A DNA stretch of 64,000 nucleotides, taken from assembly GCF_017086445.1 (NCBI RefSeq), contig NZ_CP070968.1, forward strand, positions 1,798,001-1,862,000, written 5' to 3'. Under the pieces are notes generated by a model. The model worked only from the letters and a program-made list of their open reading frames with translations. It made no database searches and was not told where the DNA came from. The stretch comes from Brevundimonas fontaquae. Lineage in GTDB: Bacteria > Pseudomonadota > Alphaproteobacteria > Caulobacterales > Caulobacteraceae. A program made the position numbers and the translations under genes. This document shows positions 18,878 through 28,084 of the stretch, piece by piece. How positions within the stretch are numbered: the first letter of the stretch is position 1; every line of letters begins with the position of its first letter.

Positions 18878-20392
18878 ACAGACGACAACGACAAGAAGCC
18901 CCGCGCCCGTCAAGACGAACGGTCGCCCCGGCCCTTTAAATCCTCCGGTCCCCGCAAGAGCGGCGACGGGACGAGATCATTCGGCGACAAGCCGCGCGGC
19001 CCTCGCGAAGACGGCGCCAAGCGGATCGGCGACAAGGCCGACCGCCCCCGCAGCGACAAGCCGCGCAATGACCGGCCCCGAACCGACAAGGGCGGCAAGG
19101 ACGGCAAGTCCAAGACGCCGGACACGCCCCTGCGCGCCGAGCGAATCGCCAAGACCATGGCCCGAGCCGGCATCGCCTCGCGTCGCGAGGTCGAGCGGCT
19201 GATCGGCCTGGGCAAGGTGGCGGTCAACGGCCGCATCCTGGATACGCCCGCGACCCTGGTGACGCGCGACGACGTGATCACCGTGGACGGCAAGCCCATC
19301 GGCTCGACCCAGGCGACGCGGGTCTGGCGCTATCACAAGCCGGCGGGCCTTTTGACCAGCCACAGCGATCCGACGGGTCGCCCGACGGTGTTCGACGCCC
19401 TGCCGGCGGGTCTGCCGCGCGTGATTTCGGTTGGACGGCTCGACCTGGCGACCGAAGGCCTGCTGCTGCTGACCAATGACGGCGAGCTGAGCCGGGCGCT
19501 GGAGCTGCCATCGACCTCGCTTGTGCGTCAGTACCGGGCGCGGGCGCGGGGCAAGATCACCCAGGAGCAGTTGGACGCGCTCAAGGACGGCGTGGTCGTG
19601 GACGGCGTCTCTTATGGTCCCATCGAGGCCAAGCTGGACAAGGCCAAGGAGTCCAAGTCCGAGGACGGCAAGGCGCCGGCGAACCTGTGGATCTCGGTGT
19701 CGATCACCGAGGGCAAGAACCGCGAAGTCAGGAAGGTGCTGGAGTCTGTCGGCCTGACGGTCAACCGGCTGATCCGCCTGGCTTACGGCCCGTTCCGCCT
19801 CGACGTGCTGCCAGTCGGATCGGTGGAAGAGGTGGGGCCGCGCGTGATCCGCGAGCTGCTGGCCGAGTATATCCGGCCCGAGAACCTGCCGACCGGCAAT
19901 ACGGTCGAGACGCCCGCGCCCATCCCCGGCCGTCGGGTGTCGACGCCCATCGTCAAGGGCCGGTCGGGTTCGGCCATGTCGGATCCGTCGCGCAAACCCA
20001 GCCGCGTCCGCGCCGCCGAGACGGCCCAGGCCGATGCGGTCGAGCGCCGCGAGCGACCGCCCAAGAAGGAAGGCTGGGCCAAGGCCGCGCCCAAGTTCGA
20101 GCATTCCAAGAGCTTCAAGCCGCGCGAACGCACCGCGCCCGCCGGTGATCGTCCGGCGCGTGAGGACGGCGACCGGCCAAAACGCGCCTTCAAGCCGCGC
20201 GACGACCAGTTCATCGACGACCGGCGCGGCAAGCCCGGCGCCAAGCCGGCGGGACGCGGCGGCTTTGGCGCCAAGAGCGACGCCAGACCGGCGGGCCGCG
20301 ACTTCAAGCCCCGCACCGGCGGCAAGCCGGCGGGACCGTCGGGGACCAGCGGTCGCGGACCGGGCGGCAAGCCCCGCACGCCGCGCGGCTGA
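18866..20392 (+). CDS. Ribosomal large-subunit pseudouridine synthase, RluB/RsuA family
   Basis: This is an RsuA/RluB-type enzyme of about 508 residues with long disordered ends. The first 90 residues are rich in K, R, D and P. An S4 RNA-binding domain follows (RIAKTMARAGIASRREVERL), then the catalytic domain with GRLDLATEGLLLLTNDGEL, in which the Asp is the nucleophile, and ISITEGKNREVRKVLE-like motifs. From about residue 340 a basic low-complexity tail (KPAGRGGFGAK, DRPAREDGDRPKRAF) extends to the end. RluB modifies 23S rRNA at about position 2605. The start at 18866 overlaps tadA head-to-head. rsmD follows after three bases, making a ribosomal RNA modification pair. Confidence 0.9.
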   Translation: MVRHTDDNDKKPRARQDERSPRPFKSSGPRKSGDGTRSFGDKPRGPREDGAKRIGDKADRPRSDKPRNDRPRTDKGGKDGKSKTPDTPLRAERIAKTMARAGIASRREVERLIGLGKVAVNGRILDTPATLVTRDDVITVDGKPIGSTQATRVWRYHKPAGLLTSHSDPTGRPTVFDALPAGLPRVISVGRLDLATEGLLLLTNDGELSRALELPSTSLVRQYRARARGKITQEQLDALKDGVVVDGVSYGPIEAKLDKAKESKSEDGKAPANLWISVSITEGKNREVRKVLESVGLTVNRLIRLAYGPFRLDVLPVGSVEEVGPRVIRELLAEYIRPENLPTGNTVETPAPIPGRRVSTPIVKGRSGSAMSDPSRKPSRVRAAETAQADAVERRERPPKKEGWAKAAPKFEHSKSFKPRERTAPAGDRPAREDGDRPKRAFKPRDDQFIDDRRGKPGAKPAGRGGFGAKSDARPAGRDFKPRTGGKPAGPSGTSGRGPGGKPRTPRG

Positions 20393-20395
20393 TCC

Positions 20396-20971
20396 ATGCG
20401 GATCGTCGCCGGAAGCCTGAAGGGCCGGGCCATCGTCGCGCCGGAGGGGCAGGGCACGCGCCCGACCTCGGACCGCGCGCGCCAGGCGGTGTTCAACGTG
20501 CTGGAACACGCCGCCTGGGGCGAGAGCCTGCAAGGCTTGCGGGTCATCGACCTGTACGCCGGTTCGGGCGCCCTGGGGTTCGAGGCGGTCAGCCGGGGGG
20601 CGGGCTTCTGCCTGTTCGTCGAGACGGACGACGGGGCGCGCGGCGCGATCCGCGAGAACGCCGACGCCTATGGGCTGATGGGACGCACGCGGGTGCACCG
20701 CAGGAGCGCGACAGACCTGGGCGTGCGGCCCGGCCCGATCGCTGAGGCGTTCGACTTGGCGTTTCTGGACCCGCCCTATGGCAAGGGGTTGGGGGAGCAG
20801 ACGCTGGCGCGGCTGATCGAGGGAAACTGGCTCAAGCCCGGCGCCCTGGTGGTGTTCGAGCGCGGGTCGGACGAGCCGGAGATCGACACCCCCGGCTATC
20901 ATCGGCTGGACGCGCGCGACTATGGCGCAGCCAGGGTGCTGTTCCTGAAGGTGGCGGACCCCGCCGCCTGA
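20396..20971 (+). CDS. rsmD: 16S rRNA (guanine(966)-N2)-methyltransferase
   Basis: This 191-residue SAM-dependent methyltransferase has the SAM motif VIDLYAGSGALGFEAVSRGA and the catalytic DPPY motif in AFLDPPYGKGL. The N-terminal MRIVAGSLKGRAIVAPEG and PTSDRARQAVFNVL segments are specific to RsmD, which methylates G966 of 16S rRNA in the small subunit. It lies three bases after the pseudouridine synthase gene and is probably co-transcribed with it. Confidence 0.95.
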   Translation: MRIVAGSLKGRAIVAPEGQGTRPTSDRARQAVFNVLEHAAWGESLQGLRVIDLYAGSGALGFEAVSRGAGFCLFVETDDGARGAIRENADAYGLMGRTRVHRRSATDLGVRPGPIAEAFDLAFLDPPYGKGLGEQTLARLIEGNWLKPGALVVFERGSDEPEIDTPGYHRLDARDYGAARVLFLKVADPAA

Positions 20972-20980
20972 CCAGGAAAT

Positions 20981-21006
20981 GTGCACTGTGAGTTTTTACA
21001 GTGCAC
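20981..21006. terminator. Perfect 9-bp dyad between convergent genes
   Basis: GTGCACTGT (20981-20989) and ACAGTGCAC (20998-21006) form a perfect inverted repeat with an eight-base T-rich loop, starting nine bases after the rsmD stop. It sits between rsmD and the convergent small HTH gene. The flanking T run is short on both sides, so it is either a weak bidirectional terminator or an operator-like dyad. Confidence 0.5.
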
Positions 21007-21042
21007 TTTCGTGCAGATTTTTGCGAGCGGGTCGCAACCGCC

Positions 21043-21495
21043 TCAGTCCTCGGGCGGCGGTCCCAGCAGGGCCTCGTCTTCTTCCTCGATCTCGCGCCGC
21101 ATGTTTTCCATCGAAGCGGCCACCTCCTCGCGGCTCATGCCCCTGAAGAAGTCCCGGTCGAAGGCACGGGCTTCGCGGGTCAGCTCGTCGGCCAGGGCGC
21201 GCCAGCGGCGGGCGTCCGACGCGCGTCCGCCCTCGACTGCTTCGGCGAAGCGCAGGCGCGCGGTGCGGGCCAGGTCGTCCATGTCCAGGTCGGAATAGAG
21301 GTTCAGATCCAGCTCGCCGGGCGGCGGTTCGACCTGATCGCTGCGCCGCCAGCCGTATTTGCGGGCGCGGCGGCGAAAGGCGGACAGGCCCAGGTCGTGG
21401 CGGCGACACACGGCCTCGGCGCTGAGACCCGACAGGTAGTCGGTGCGGGCCTGGGCCCAGATGGCGGCTTCACGGATGCGATAGGGCTCGGTCAT
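21043..21495 (-). CDS. Small protein with N-terminal helix-turn-helix
   Basis: This protein of about 150 residues is of unknown function. The N-terminal 45 residues (YRIREAAIWAQARTDYLSGL, SAEAVCRRHDLGLSAFRRRA) look like a resolvase- or terminase-small-subunit-type helix-turn-helix, ending in the basic RKYGWRR. The rest is charged and helical (ARLRFAEAVEGGRASDARRW), with an acidic end. The start is the ATG at 21493-21495; an ATG four codons upstream is also possible. It has no partner genes and lies next to a palindromic repeat. Confidence 0.72.
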   Translation of the reverse strand: MTEPYRIREAAIWAQARTDYLSGLSAEAVCRRHDLGLSAFRRRARKYGWRRSDQVEPPPGELDLNLYSDLDMDDLARTARLRFAEAVEGGRASDARRWRALADELTREARAFDRDFFRGMSREEVAASMENMRREIEEEDEALLGPPPED

Positions 21496-21547
21496 GATCG
21501 CAGCCATAGATCGGCGCTACGTCAGATGCGGACGTGCGACTTCCGGT

Positions 21548-21736
21548 CCTTCTCCCGTTGGGAGAAGGTGGCGCGGAGCGCCGGATGAGGGTCGGGTCCA
21601 TCCGTCGGCGTCAGCCGTCGCAAGGGCGCACGTTCAGCATCCGACCCTCACCCTTTGACGCTTCGCGCCGCCCTTCGGGTCGGCTGGCGCATCGCTGCGC
21701 TCTGCGAGCCTCAAGCCCTCTCCCAACGGGAGAGGG
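21548..21736. repeat. Palindromic intergenic repeat, copy 1
   Basis: This 189-bp element starts with a perfect hairpin (CCTTCTCCC-GTT-GGGAGAAGG) and ends with another (CCCTCTCCC-AAC-GGGAGAGGG). The end hairpins are near reverse complements of each other, and internal GATGAGGGTCGG and CCGACCCTCA segments also pair, so the whole element can fold as one long stem. It ends on the base before the stop codon of the phosphatase gene. A second copy lies at 25186-25332. Confidence 0.85.
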
Positions 21737-22189
21737 TTACAAATTTTCGACCAAGCCCTTCGCCGCGGCCGTCACCTCGGCCCAGGTGATTTCGAAACCG
21801 TCGTCGTCGCCGAAATAGGGGTCGGCGACGGCCTGACCCTCCCGGCCGGGGACGTGGTCGAGCAGCAGGCTGAGCTCGGCGGTCGCGTCGTCGGGCCGCA
21901 GGCGGCGCAGGTTTTTCAGGTTCTCGTGGTCCAGGGCGATCACATGGGTGAAGCGGCGAAAGTCCGCCGGCGTCACCTGCCGCGCCCGCAAACCCGAGAT
22001 CTCGACCCCATGCCGCCGCGCCGTCGCCTGCGCCCTTGGGTCCGGCGGCTCGCCCGCATGCCAGTCCCCTGTCCCGGCGGAATCGACGATCAGGTCGAGC
22101 CGGAGCCGTTCCGCCTCGGCGCGCAGGGCCGCCTCGGCGAGGGGCGAGCGACAGATGTTGCCGAGGCAGACGAAGAGGATGGAGGTCAT
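21737..22189 (-). CDS. Low-molecular-weight protein tyrosine phosphatase
   Basis: This 150-residue phosphatase begins MTSILFVCLGNICRSPLAEA, containing the catalytic P-loop CX5R with nucleophile C8 and the Arg/Ser that follow. The general-acid Asp is in VADPYFGDDDGFE near the C-terminus. The length is typical. Such enzymes dephosphorylate tyrosine kinases of exopolysaccharide export or arsenate; no such gene is adjacent, although hfs genes lie 22 kb away. The start is the ATG at 22187-22189; upstream codons belong to the tail of the neighbouring gene. Confidence 0.92.
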   Translation of the reverse strand: MTSILFVCLGNICRSPLAEAALRAEAERLRLDLIVDSAGTGDWHAGEPPDPRAQATARRHGVEISGLRARQVTPADFRRFTHVIALDHENLKNLRRLRPDDATAELSLLLDHVPGREGQAVADPYFGDDDGFEITWAEVTAAAKGLVENL

Positions 22190-22196
22190 GATGTTA

Positions 22197-23192
22197 TTAC
22201 TTGTCGTGTCGTTCTGCACCGTCAGGGTGGCTAGTCCATCCACATGATCCGCAAGTGGTGTAGTAATCCCCGTCCGGAAGTATTCCAGCGTCGTAATGCG
22301 AACGAATGTTACGGGATGTACATTGTGCGCATTCTTCCACGTTATCGGTACGGTCTCTAACTAGGATTTGGATCGAATGGCCGAAAACCATATCGCACGC
22401 ATGAAGTGCGATTGAGGCTGCTGTCTGATTAGCGTTGCGATCATGAGTCAGCCAATTGACTAGGGACCATGTCTTGTCAGATGTCGTCTTCAGAAACTGT
22501 CTGAGTTCCTTGTTTGCGTCTCCTGGGCAGAGCTGATTTATCATCAGGTCCATCCAGCCTTTAAAATTGGCTTCTTGAGGTGCTTCGCCCTCGATTATTA
22601 CCTCCATCCGCCTACGCAATGCTGTACTGAGCGAGATAAGGCACTCTCGCAACTGCATCCCTACGGCTTGGTAGTGGACAGCCTCAATGGCTCTTTCATA
22701 GGCGGCTTCAGCCTGTTCCCTGCGCCGTGCGACTTCATCAAATGGGTCGGGATTTTCTGCGTCAGGTCCGTTGGGCTTACTGCGCATCCTCATCATGAGG
22801 CCGATATGAAATGATAGTGTGTAATCTAGACTTGGAAAGAGATTTTTTGAGTATAAGTTTAATAGGTTTGAAATGACCCACCACTGGCCGTCATCCGTGG
22901 TTACATCCCATATGTCATAAGAGTCTCCCAAGACATATTCTGTCTTTATCTTCTCGACATTTGTAACGGTATTCCCTGACTCGATTTCCACATACCTGGA
23001 AACGTCACGTTCTACATCTGGATCACGTGTGAGGTTATAACGACCAGCTATCTCCGGCGGAATAACAGACGGTATTGTGCATCCTGAAGATGCATCTTCA
23101 GCGGCGTCGCGATCTTCGTCTTTTTCCAACATGTTGGAGACCATAGCTTCAAGCGTTCTATGTGATAGGGCGTTACGTATCGTGGAATGCAC
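22197..23192 (-). CDS. Low-GC orphan protein with C-terminal zinc ribbon
   Basis: I do not recognise this 331-residue protein as a named family. Its C-terminus has two CxxC knuckles (EECAQCTSRN and TTCGSCGWTS), a zinc ribbon. The middle is helical and includes AVGMQLRECLISLSTAL and LVNWLTHDRNANQTAASIAL, patterns that recall HEPN-like helical bundles of defence-associated proteins; this is a weak resemblance. The base composition is visibly richer in A/T than its neighbours, and codon choice is less G/C-biased. It sits between mutL and a phosphatase gene, with seven bases before the latter. This suggests a single-gene acquisition. Confidence 0.78.
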   Translation of the reverse strand: MHSTIRNALSHRTLEAMVSNMLEKDEDRDAAEDASSGCTIPSVIPPEIAGRYNLTRDPDVERDVSRYVEIESGNTVTNVEKIKTEYVLGDSYDIWDVTTDDGQWWVISNLLNLYSKNLFPSLDYTLSFHIGLMMRMRSKPNGPDAENPDPFDEVARRREQAEAAYERAIEAVHYQAVGMQLRECLISLSTALRRRMEVIIEGEAPQEANFKGWMDLMINQLCPGDANKELRQFLKTTSDKTWSLVNWLTHDRNANQTAASIALHACDMVFGHSIQILVRDRTDNVEECAQCTSRNIRSHYDAGILPDGDYYTTCGSCGWTSHPDGAERHDK

Positions 23193-23244
23193 GTTCTCAG
23201 CGGCTCAACGCGCATCTAGGCGCGCACTAAACAACTCTTTGCCC

Positions 23245-25134
23245 TCACCGCCGCCCGAATAGCTTCTCCAGATCGTGCAGCTTCAGCTCCACATAGGTGG
23301 GGCGGCCGTGGTTGCATTGGCCGGAGTGGGGGGTGGCTTCCATCTGGCGGAGAAGGGCGTTCATCTCCGGCGCCGAGAGGACGCGGCCTGAGCGGACGCT
23401 GCCGTGGCAGGCCATGGTGCCGCAGATGGCGGCGAGGCGTTCCTTGAGCGACAGGGCCTGGCCGTGTTCGGACAGATCGTCGGCGATGTCGCGGATCAGG
23501 CCCTGGACGTCCGTATCGCCCAGCATGGCCGGGGTCTCGCGCACCAGGACGGCGCCGGCGCCGAAGGCCTCGACGATCAGGCCCATCTCGGCCAGTTCCT
23601 CGGCCCGCCCGGCGACGCGCTCGGCCTCGGCGGGGTCCAGATCGACCACCTCGGGCGTCAGCAGGGCCTGGCGGGTCACGGACCCCTCGGCCATCTGGGC
23701 CTTCATCCGCTCATAGACCAGCCGCTCGTGCGCCGCGTGCTGATCGACGATGACCAGACCATCGCGGGTCTGGGCGACGATATAGTTGGCGTGGAGCTGA
23801 CCCCGCGCGGCGCCCAGCGGGTAGTCGAGGGGGTCGTGAGGCTGAGTGGCGAGTGGCGAGTGGTGAGTGGCGAGGTCGCTGTCTTGCGCGGGTTGCGACG
23901 GCCATGTGGGACCGTCCCACGACGGTTCGACGCGGGCGCTGCGTTCGTTGAGGCCGGGCAGGATCTGGGCCGCGGCGGCGGGCTGGGACCAGCCGGTCCA
24001 GCCGCTGAAGCCTTGGGCCGACGGTGCGCTGGGGCTGTAGGCGGGGCCGGTGGAGACGCCGGTGTGGGGCTGGAAGCCGGAAAGCGCGTCGGCGGCGACG
24101 GTTGTGCTGGCGCGGTGGCCGGCGGCGTGGAGCGCGTGGCGCAGGGCGCCGACGATCAGCCCGCGCACCAGGGCCGGATCGCGGAACCGGACCTCGGCCT
24201 TAGCCGGGTGGACGTTGACGTCGACATAGAGCGGGTCGATGTCGAGGAAGAGGACGGCGGCCGGATGCCGATCGCGCGCCAGGAAGTCGGCGTAGGCCCC
24301 GCGCAGGGCCCCTTGCAGCAGCCGGTCCTTCACCGGGCGGCCGTTGACGAACAGATGCTGATGCGCCGCATTGCCGCGCGAATAGGTGGGCAGACCCGCG
24401 TAACCGCTCAGGCGCACCCCGTCGCGCTCCTGATCGATCAGCAGGGCGTTGGCCTCGAAGTCACGACCCAGCAGGGCGGACAGCCGCTTCAGACGGCCTT
24501 CGTCGCCCGGATGTTCGGCGGGCAGGCGCAGGGTGACCTTGCCGTCCAGCGACAGGGTGAAGGCGACGGCCTCGTGCGCCATGGCCTGGCGCTTGATCTC
24601 TTCGGAGATGGCCATGGCCTCGGACCGCTCGGACTTCATGAATTTGAGCCGGGCGGGGGTGGCGTAGAAGAGGTCGCGCACCTCGACCCGCGCGCCGTGG
24701 GGGCCTGGGAAAGGGGCGGGGGCCAGGGGACGGGTCTCGCCGCCCTCGACCGTGATGGCCCAGGCGTCGGTCTCGTCACGCGACCGGGTGGTGATCGACA
24801 GGCGGGCGACCGAGCCGATGGAGGGCAGGGCCTCGCCCCGGAAACCCAGGGTGTGGATGCGCAACAGGTCCACGTCGCCGGCGTCGTCGGGCTCCAGCTT
24901 GGAGGTGGCGTGGCGTTCGATGGCCAGGGGCAATTCTTCGCGCGGAATGCCCTTGCCGTCGTCGGCGATCAGGATGCGCGACAGGCCGCCGCCGTCGGCC
25001 TGGATCTCGATGTTGCGGCCGCCGGCGTCCAGGGCGTTCTCGACCAGTTCCTTGATGGCGCTGGCCGGCCGCTCGACCACCTCGCCAGCGGCGATGCGGT
25101 TGACGGTTTCGGGGGAGAGGCGGCGGATGGGCAT
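23245..25134 (-). CDS. mutL: DNA mismatch repair protein MutL
   Basis: This protein of about 629 residues couples mismatch recognition by MutS to excision. The N-terminal GHKL ATPase is clear ([49 protein letters not shown]), followed by the transducer domain ([12 protein letters not shown]). The C-terminal dimerisation domain contains [12 protein letters not shown], matching the DQHA(X)2E(X)4E nicking motif of MutL in bacteria without MutH, plus the zinc-site segment CHGSVRSGR and CNHGRPT. The ATG at 25132-25134 is preferred over one 13 codons upstream. The linker contains a peptide encoded by a heptamer repeat. Confidence 0.96.
   Translation of the reverse strand: MPIRRLSPETVNRIAAGEVVERPASAIKELVENALDAGGRNIEIQADGGGLSRILIADDGKGIPREELPLAIERHATSKLEPDDAGDVDLLRIHTLGFRGEALPSIGSVARLSITTRSRDETDAWAITVEGGETRPLAPAPFPGPHGARVEVRDLFYATPARLKFMKSERSEAMAISEEIKRQAMAHEAVAFTLSLDGKVTLRLPAEHPGDEGRLKRLSALLGRDFEANALLIDQERDGVRLSGYAGLPTYSRGNAAHQHLFVNGRPVKDRLLQGALRGAYADFLARDRHPAAVLFLDIDPLYVDVNVHPAKAEVRFRDPALVRGLIVGALRHALHAAGHRASTTVAADALSGFQPHTGVSTGPAYSPSAPSAQGFSGWTGWSQPAAAAQILPGLNERSARVEPSWDGPTWPSQPAQDSDLATHHSPLATQPHDPLDYPLGAARGQLHANYIVAQTRDGLVIVDQHAAHERLVYERMKAQMAEGSVTRQALLTPEVVDLDPAEAERVAGRAEELAEMGLIVEAFGAGAVLVRETPAMLGDTDVQGLIRDIADDLSEHGQALSLKERLAAICGTMACHGSVRSGRVLSAPEMNALLRQMEATPHSGQCNHGRPTYVELKLHDLEKLFGRR
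23844..23871. repeat. Four tandem heptamers inside the mutL linker
   Basis: Four consecutive copies of GAGTGG(C/T) occupy the part of mutL encoding the linker between the ATPase and C-terminal domains. Read on the coding strand they give [10 protein letters not shown]. Similar heptamer tracts are usually intergenic, so their presence in frame within a core gene is unusual. Confidence 0.75.
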
Positions 25135-25185
25135 GAGCAGGCGAAGATAGGGCGCGGCGGGGATTTGCGCCATGCACGATCCTTT

Positions 25186-25332
25186 CCCTCTCCCGTTGGG
25201 AGAGGGTGGCCCGAAGGGCCGGGTGAGGGTCGGGCGGTGGGCCAGCTCGCAACACCGCGACCCTCACCCTTTCGCGCGAAGGCCGATCGCTAACGCTCTC
25301 GGGCGCTCAAGCCCTCTCCCAACGGGAGAGGG
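25186..25332. repeat. Palindromic intergenic repeat, copy 2
   Basis: This 147-bp element is the same family as 21548-21736. Its end hairpins CCCTCTCCC-GTT-GGGAGAGGG and CCCTCTCCC-AAC-GGGAGAGGG are exact reverse complements, with internal GTGAGGGTCG and CGACCCTCAC pairing. It fills the space between the topA stop codon (one base away) and the mutL start, so it could work as a 3' structure for topA. Confidence 0.87.
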
Positions 25333-25333
25333 A

Positions 25334-27946
25334 TCAATCTGCCGCCTTCTTCTTCGCCGGAGCCTTCTTGGCGGCCGGTTTCTTGGCGGCGGCCTTTTTC
25401 GGGGCGGCGGCCTTCTTGGCGGGCGCCTTCTTCTTGGGCGCGGCGCCGGCCTTGGCGGCCAGAAGGGGCAGGGCGTCTTCCAGGGTCAGGTCTTCGGGCG
25501 CCGTGCCCTTCGGCAGGGTGGCGTTGATCTTGCCGGACTTGACGTAGGGCCCGAAGCGACCGGCCATGACGTGGATCGGCTCGCCCGTTTCCGGGTGGGC
25601 GCCCAGGTCCTTGAGCGGAGCCGTCGCTGCGCCGCGACCGGGACGACCGGCGCGCTTTTCCGCCAGCAGGGCGACGGCGCGGTTCAGACCGACCTCGAAC
25701 ACCTCGTCGATGTCGGAGACATTGGCGTAGGTGCCGGCGTGCAGGACGAAGGGTCCGTAACGGCCCAGGCCCGCCGTGATCATCTTGCCGTCCTCGGGGT
25801 GCACCCCGACCTCGCGCGGCAGGGCCAGCAGACGCAGCGCCTGGTCCAGCGACAGGGAGGCCGGAGACCAGCCCTTGGGCAAGGACGAGCGTTTGGGCTT
25901 GTCGCCCTCGGGCGGCGTGATTTCGACATAGGGGCCGAAACGGCCGATCTTCAGCTGGACCGGCTGGCCCGTCTCCGGATCGACGCCCAGTTCGCGGTCG
26001 CCGCTCTCGACCGAGCCGTCCTCAGCCGACGGGCTGGCGACGGGGCGGGTGTATTTGCACTCCGGATAGCGGTCGCAGCCTATGAAGGCGCCGAAGCGGC
26101 TGGTCTTCAGGCTGAGCTGGCCCTGGTGGCACAGGGGGCACTCGCGCGGGTCAGTCCCGTCTCCCTTGTCCGGGAAGATGTGGGCGCCCAGGCTTTCGTT
26201 CAGGGCGTCCAGAATGGCGGTGGTGCGCAGTTCACCGGCGGCTTGCGTCGCGGCGTGGAAGTCCTGCCAGAAGTTGCGCAGCAGCACCTTCCAGTCCAGC
26301 TGACCCGCCGAGACCTCATCGAGCTGGGTCTCCAGCGCGGCGGTGAAGTCGTATTCGACCCACTTCCTGAAGAACTGCTCCAAGAAGGCCGTGACCAGCC
26401 GTCCCTTGTCCTCGGGATAGAAGCGGTTCTTGTCGACGCGGACGTATTCGCGGTCGCGCAGGGTCGACAGGGTCGAGGCGTAGGTCGAGGGGCGGCCGAT
26501 GCCCAGCTCTTCCAGCTTCTTGACCAGGGTGGCTTCCGAATAGCGCGGAGGCGGTTCGGTGAAATGCTGGTCGGTGCGGATGGCGTCGACCTTGGCCTTG
26601 GCGCCTTCCTTCAGAGACGGCAGGCGGCTCGTGTCGTCGCTCTCGTCGTCTTCGGCGCCCTTCTGCTTTTCGTCGCGGCCTTCCTCATAGACGGCGAGGA
26701 AGCCGTCGAAGGTGACGACCTGGCCGGTGGCGCGCAGGCCCGTCTGGCCGTCGGCGGTCTCGATGTCGACGGTGGTGCGGTCCATGCGGGCCGCCTCCAT
26801 CTGCGAGGCGACCATCCGCTTCCAGATCAGTTCATAGAGGCGTTGGAGATCGGATTCGAGGCGCAGGCTGTCCGGATGGCGCGCGATATTGGTCGGCCGG
26901 ATCGCTTCGTGCGCTTCCTGAGCATTCTTGGCCTTAGTCTTGTAATAGCGCGGTTCTTGCGGGACGAAGGCCGGGCCGAACGCCTGGCTGATGACCTCGC
27001 GCGCCTGGGCGATGCCCTCGGGCGTGGTCTGGACGCCGTCGGTCCGCATATAGGTGATCAGGCCGCCGGTCTCGTCGATCCCCTCATACAGTTTCTGCGC
27101 CGCCTGCATGGTGCGCTGGGCCGAGAAGCCTAGCTTGCGCGCCGCCTCCTGTTGCAGGGTCGAGGTGGTGAAGGGCGGGGCCGGATTGCGACGGACGGGC
27201 TTCTTCTCCACCGCATTGATGGTGAAGCCGCCGGCGGCGATGGCCGCGCGGGCGGCGGAAGCCGTCGCCTCGTCCTTGATGTCCAGGCGCTGGATGCGCT
27301 TGCCGGCGTGCTTGACCAGGCGAGCGGTGAAGGGCGGGCTGTCGGCGTTCAGGTCGGCCTCGATGGACCAATATTCCTGAGCCTTGAACTTCTCGATCTC
27401 CATCTCGCGATCGACGACGATGCGCAGCGCCACCGACTGGACGCGTCCGGCAGAGCGCGCGCCCGGCAGCTTGCGCCACAGGACCGGCGAGAGGGTGAAA
27501 CCGACGAGGTAGTCCAGCGCGCGGCGGGCCAGATAGGCCTCGACCAGCTCCATGTCGATCTGACGCGGATTGGCCATGGCCTCGAGCACGGCGGACTTGG
27601 TGATGGCGTTGAAGGTGACGCGTTCGACGTGGGTGCCCTTCAACGCCTTCTTCTTGTTCAGCACTTCCAGCACGTGCCAGCTGATGGCTTCCCCTTCGCG
27701 GTCGGGGTCGGTCGCCAGGATGACGCGGTCGGCGCGCTTGGCGGCCTCGGCGATTTCGGACAGGCGTTTGGCGCCCTTGGCGTCGGCCTCCCAATGCATG
27801 GAGAAGTCGTCGTCGGGCAGGACCGAGCCATCCTTGGACGGCAGATCGCGGACGTGGCCGTACGAGGCCAGGACCTCATAGTCCGAGCCCAGATACTTAT
27901 TGATGGTCTTGGCCTTTGCGGGGCTCTCGACGATGACGAGGTTCAT
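25334..27946 (-). CDS. topA: DNA topoisomerase I
   Basis: This 870-residue type IA topoisomerase relaxes negative supercoils. The TOPRIM domain opens the protein (MNLVIVESPAKAKTINKYLG, TDPDREGEAISWH). The active-site Tyr lies in ETGGLITYMRTDGVQ. The C-terminal part has a zinc finger (CPLCHQGQLSLKTSRFGAF with two more Cys) and several topo C-terminal repeats (GRFGPYV, LGRYGPFV, KIGRFGPYVE). It ends in a K/A/P-rich tail (residues about 835-870) like those of other alphaproteobacterial TopA proteins. dprA and plsY lie upstream on the same strand. Confidence 0.97.
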   Translation of the reverse strand: MNLVIVESPAKAKTINKYLGSDYEVLASYGHVRDLPSKDGSVLPDDDFSMHWEADAKGAKRLSEIAEAAKRADRVILATDPDREGEAISWHVLEVLNKKKALKGTHVERVTFNAITKSAVLEAMANPRQIDMELVEAYLARRALDYLVGFTLSPVLWRKLPGARSAGRVQSVALRIVVDREMEIEKFKAQEYWSIEADLNADSPPFTARLVKHAGKRIQRLDIKDEATASAARAAIAAGGFTINAVEKKPVRRNPAPPFTTSTLQQEAARKLGFSAQRTMQAAQKLYEGIDETGGLITYMRTDGVQTTPEGIAQAREVISQAFGPAFVPQEPRYYKTKAKNAQEAHEAIRPTNIARHPDSLRLESDLQRLYELIWKRMVASQMEAARMDRTTVDIETADGQTGLRATGQVVTFDGFLAVYEEGRDEKQKGAEDDESDDTSRLPSLKEGAKAKVDAIRTDQHFTEPPPRYSEATLVKKLEELGIGRPSTYASTLSTLRDREYVRVDKNRFYPEDKGRLVTAFLEQFFRKWVEYDFTAALETQLDEVSAGQLDWKVLLRNFWQDFHAATQAAGELRTTAILDALNESLGAHIFPDKGDGTDPRECPLCHQGQLSLKTSRFGAFIGCDRYPECKYTRPVASPSAEDGSVESGDRELGVDPETGQPVQLKIGRFGPYVEITPPEGDKPKRSSLPKGWSPASLSLDQALRLLALPREVGVHPEDGKMITAGLGRYGPFVLHAGTYANVSDIDEVFEVGLNRAVALLAEKRAGRPGRGAATAPLKDLGAHPETGEPIHVMAGRFGPYVKSGKINATLPKGTAPEDLTLEDALPLLAAKAGAAPKKKAPAKKAAAPKKAAAKKPAAKKAPAKKKAAD

Positions 27947-28084
27947 AACGGTCCGGTCTCGGGAAGGGGCGCGAACGTGGTTGGAGCGGAGCCGTGAGTC
28001 AATCGCACCAATCGTCTTACACCCTAGGGTAGTTGTGTTTTAATGCGGCGCGGCTAGATTGTGGGTCTGGCAACGGAGACGATC

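Noticed and set aside
23844..23871. Heptamer tract considered as CRISPR or an insertion scar
   Set aside because: Only four 7-bp units with no spacers, no target duplication and an intact frame.
25334..25440. K/A/P repeats at the topA end considered as a frameshifted or foreign tail
   Set aside because: Such basic tails are normal in alphaproteobacterial TopA proteins.
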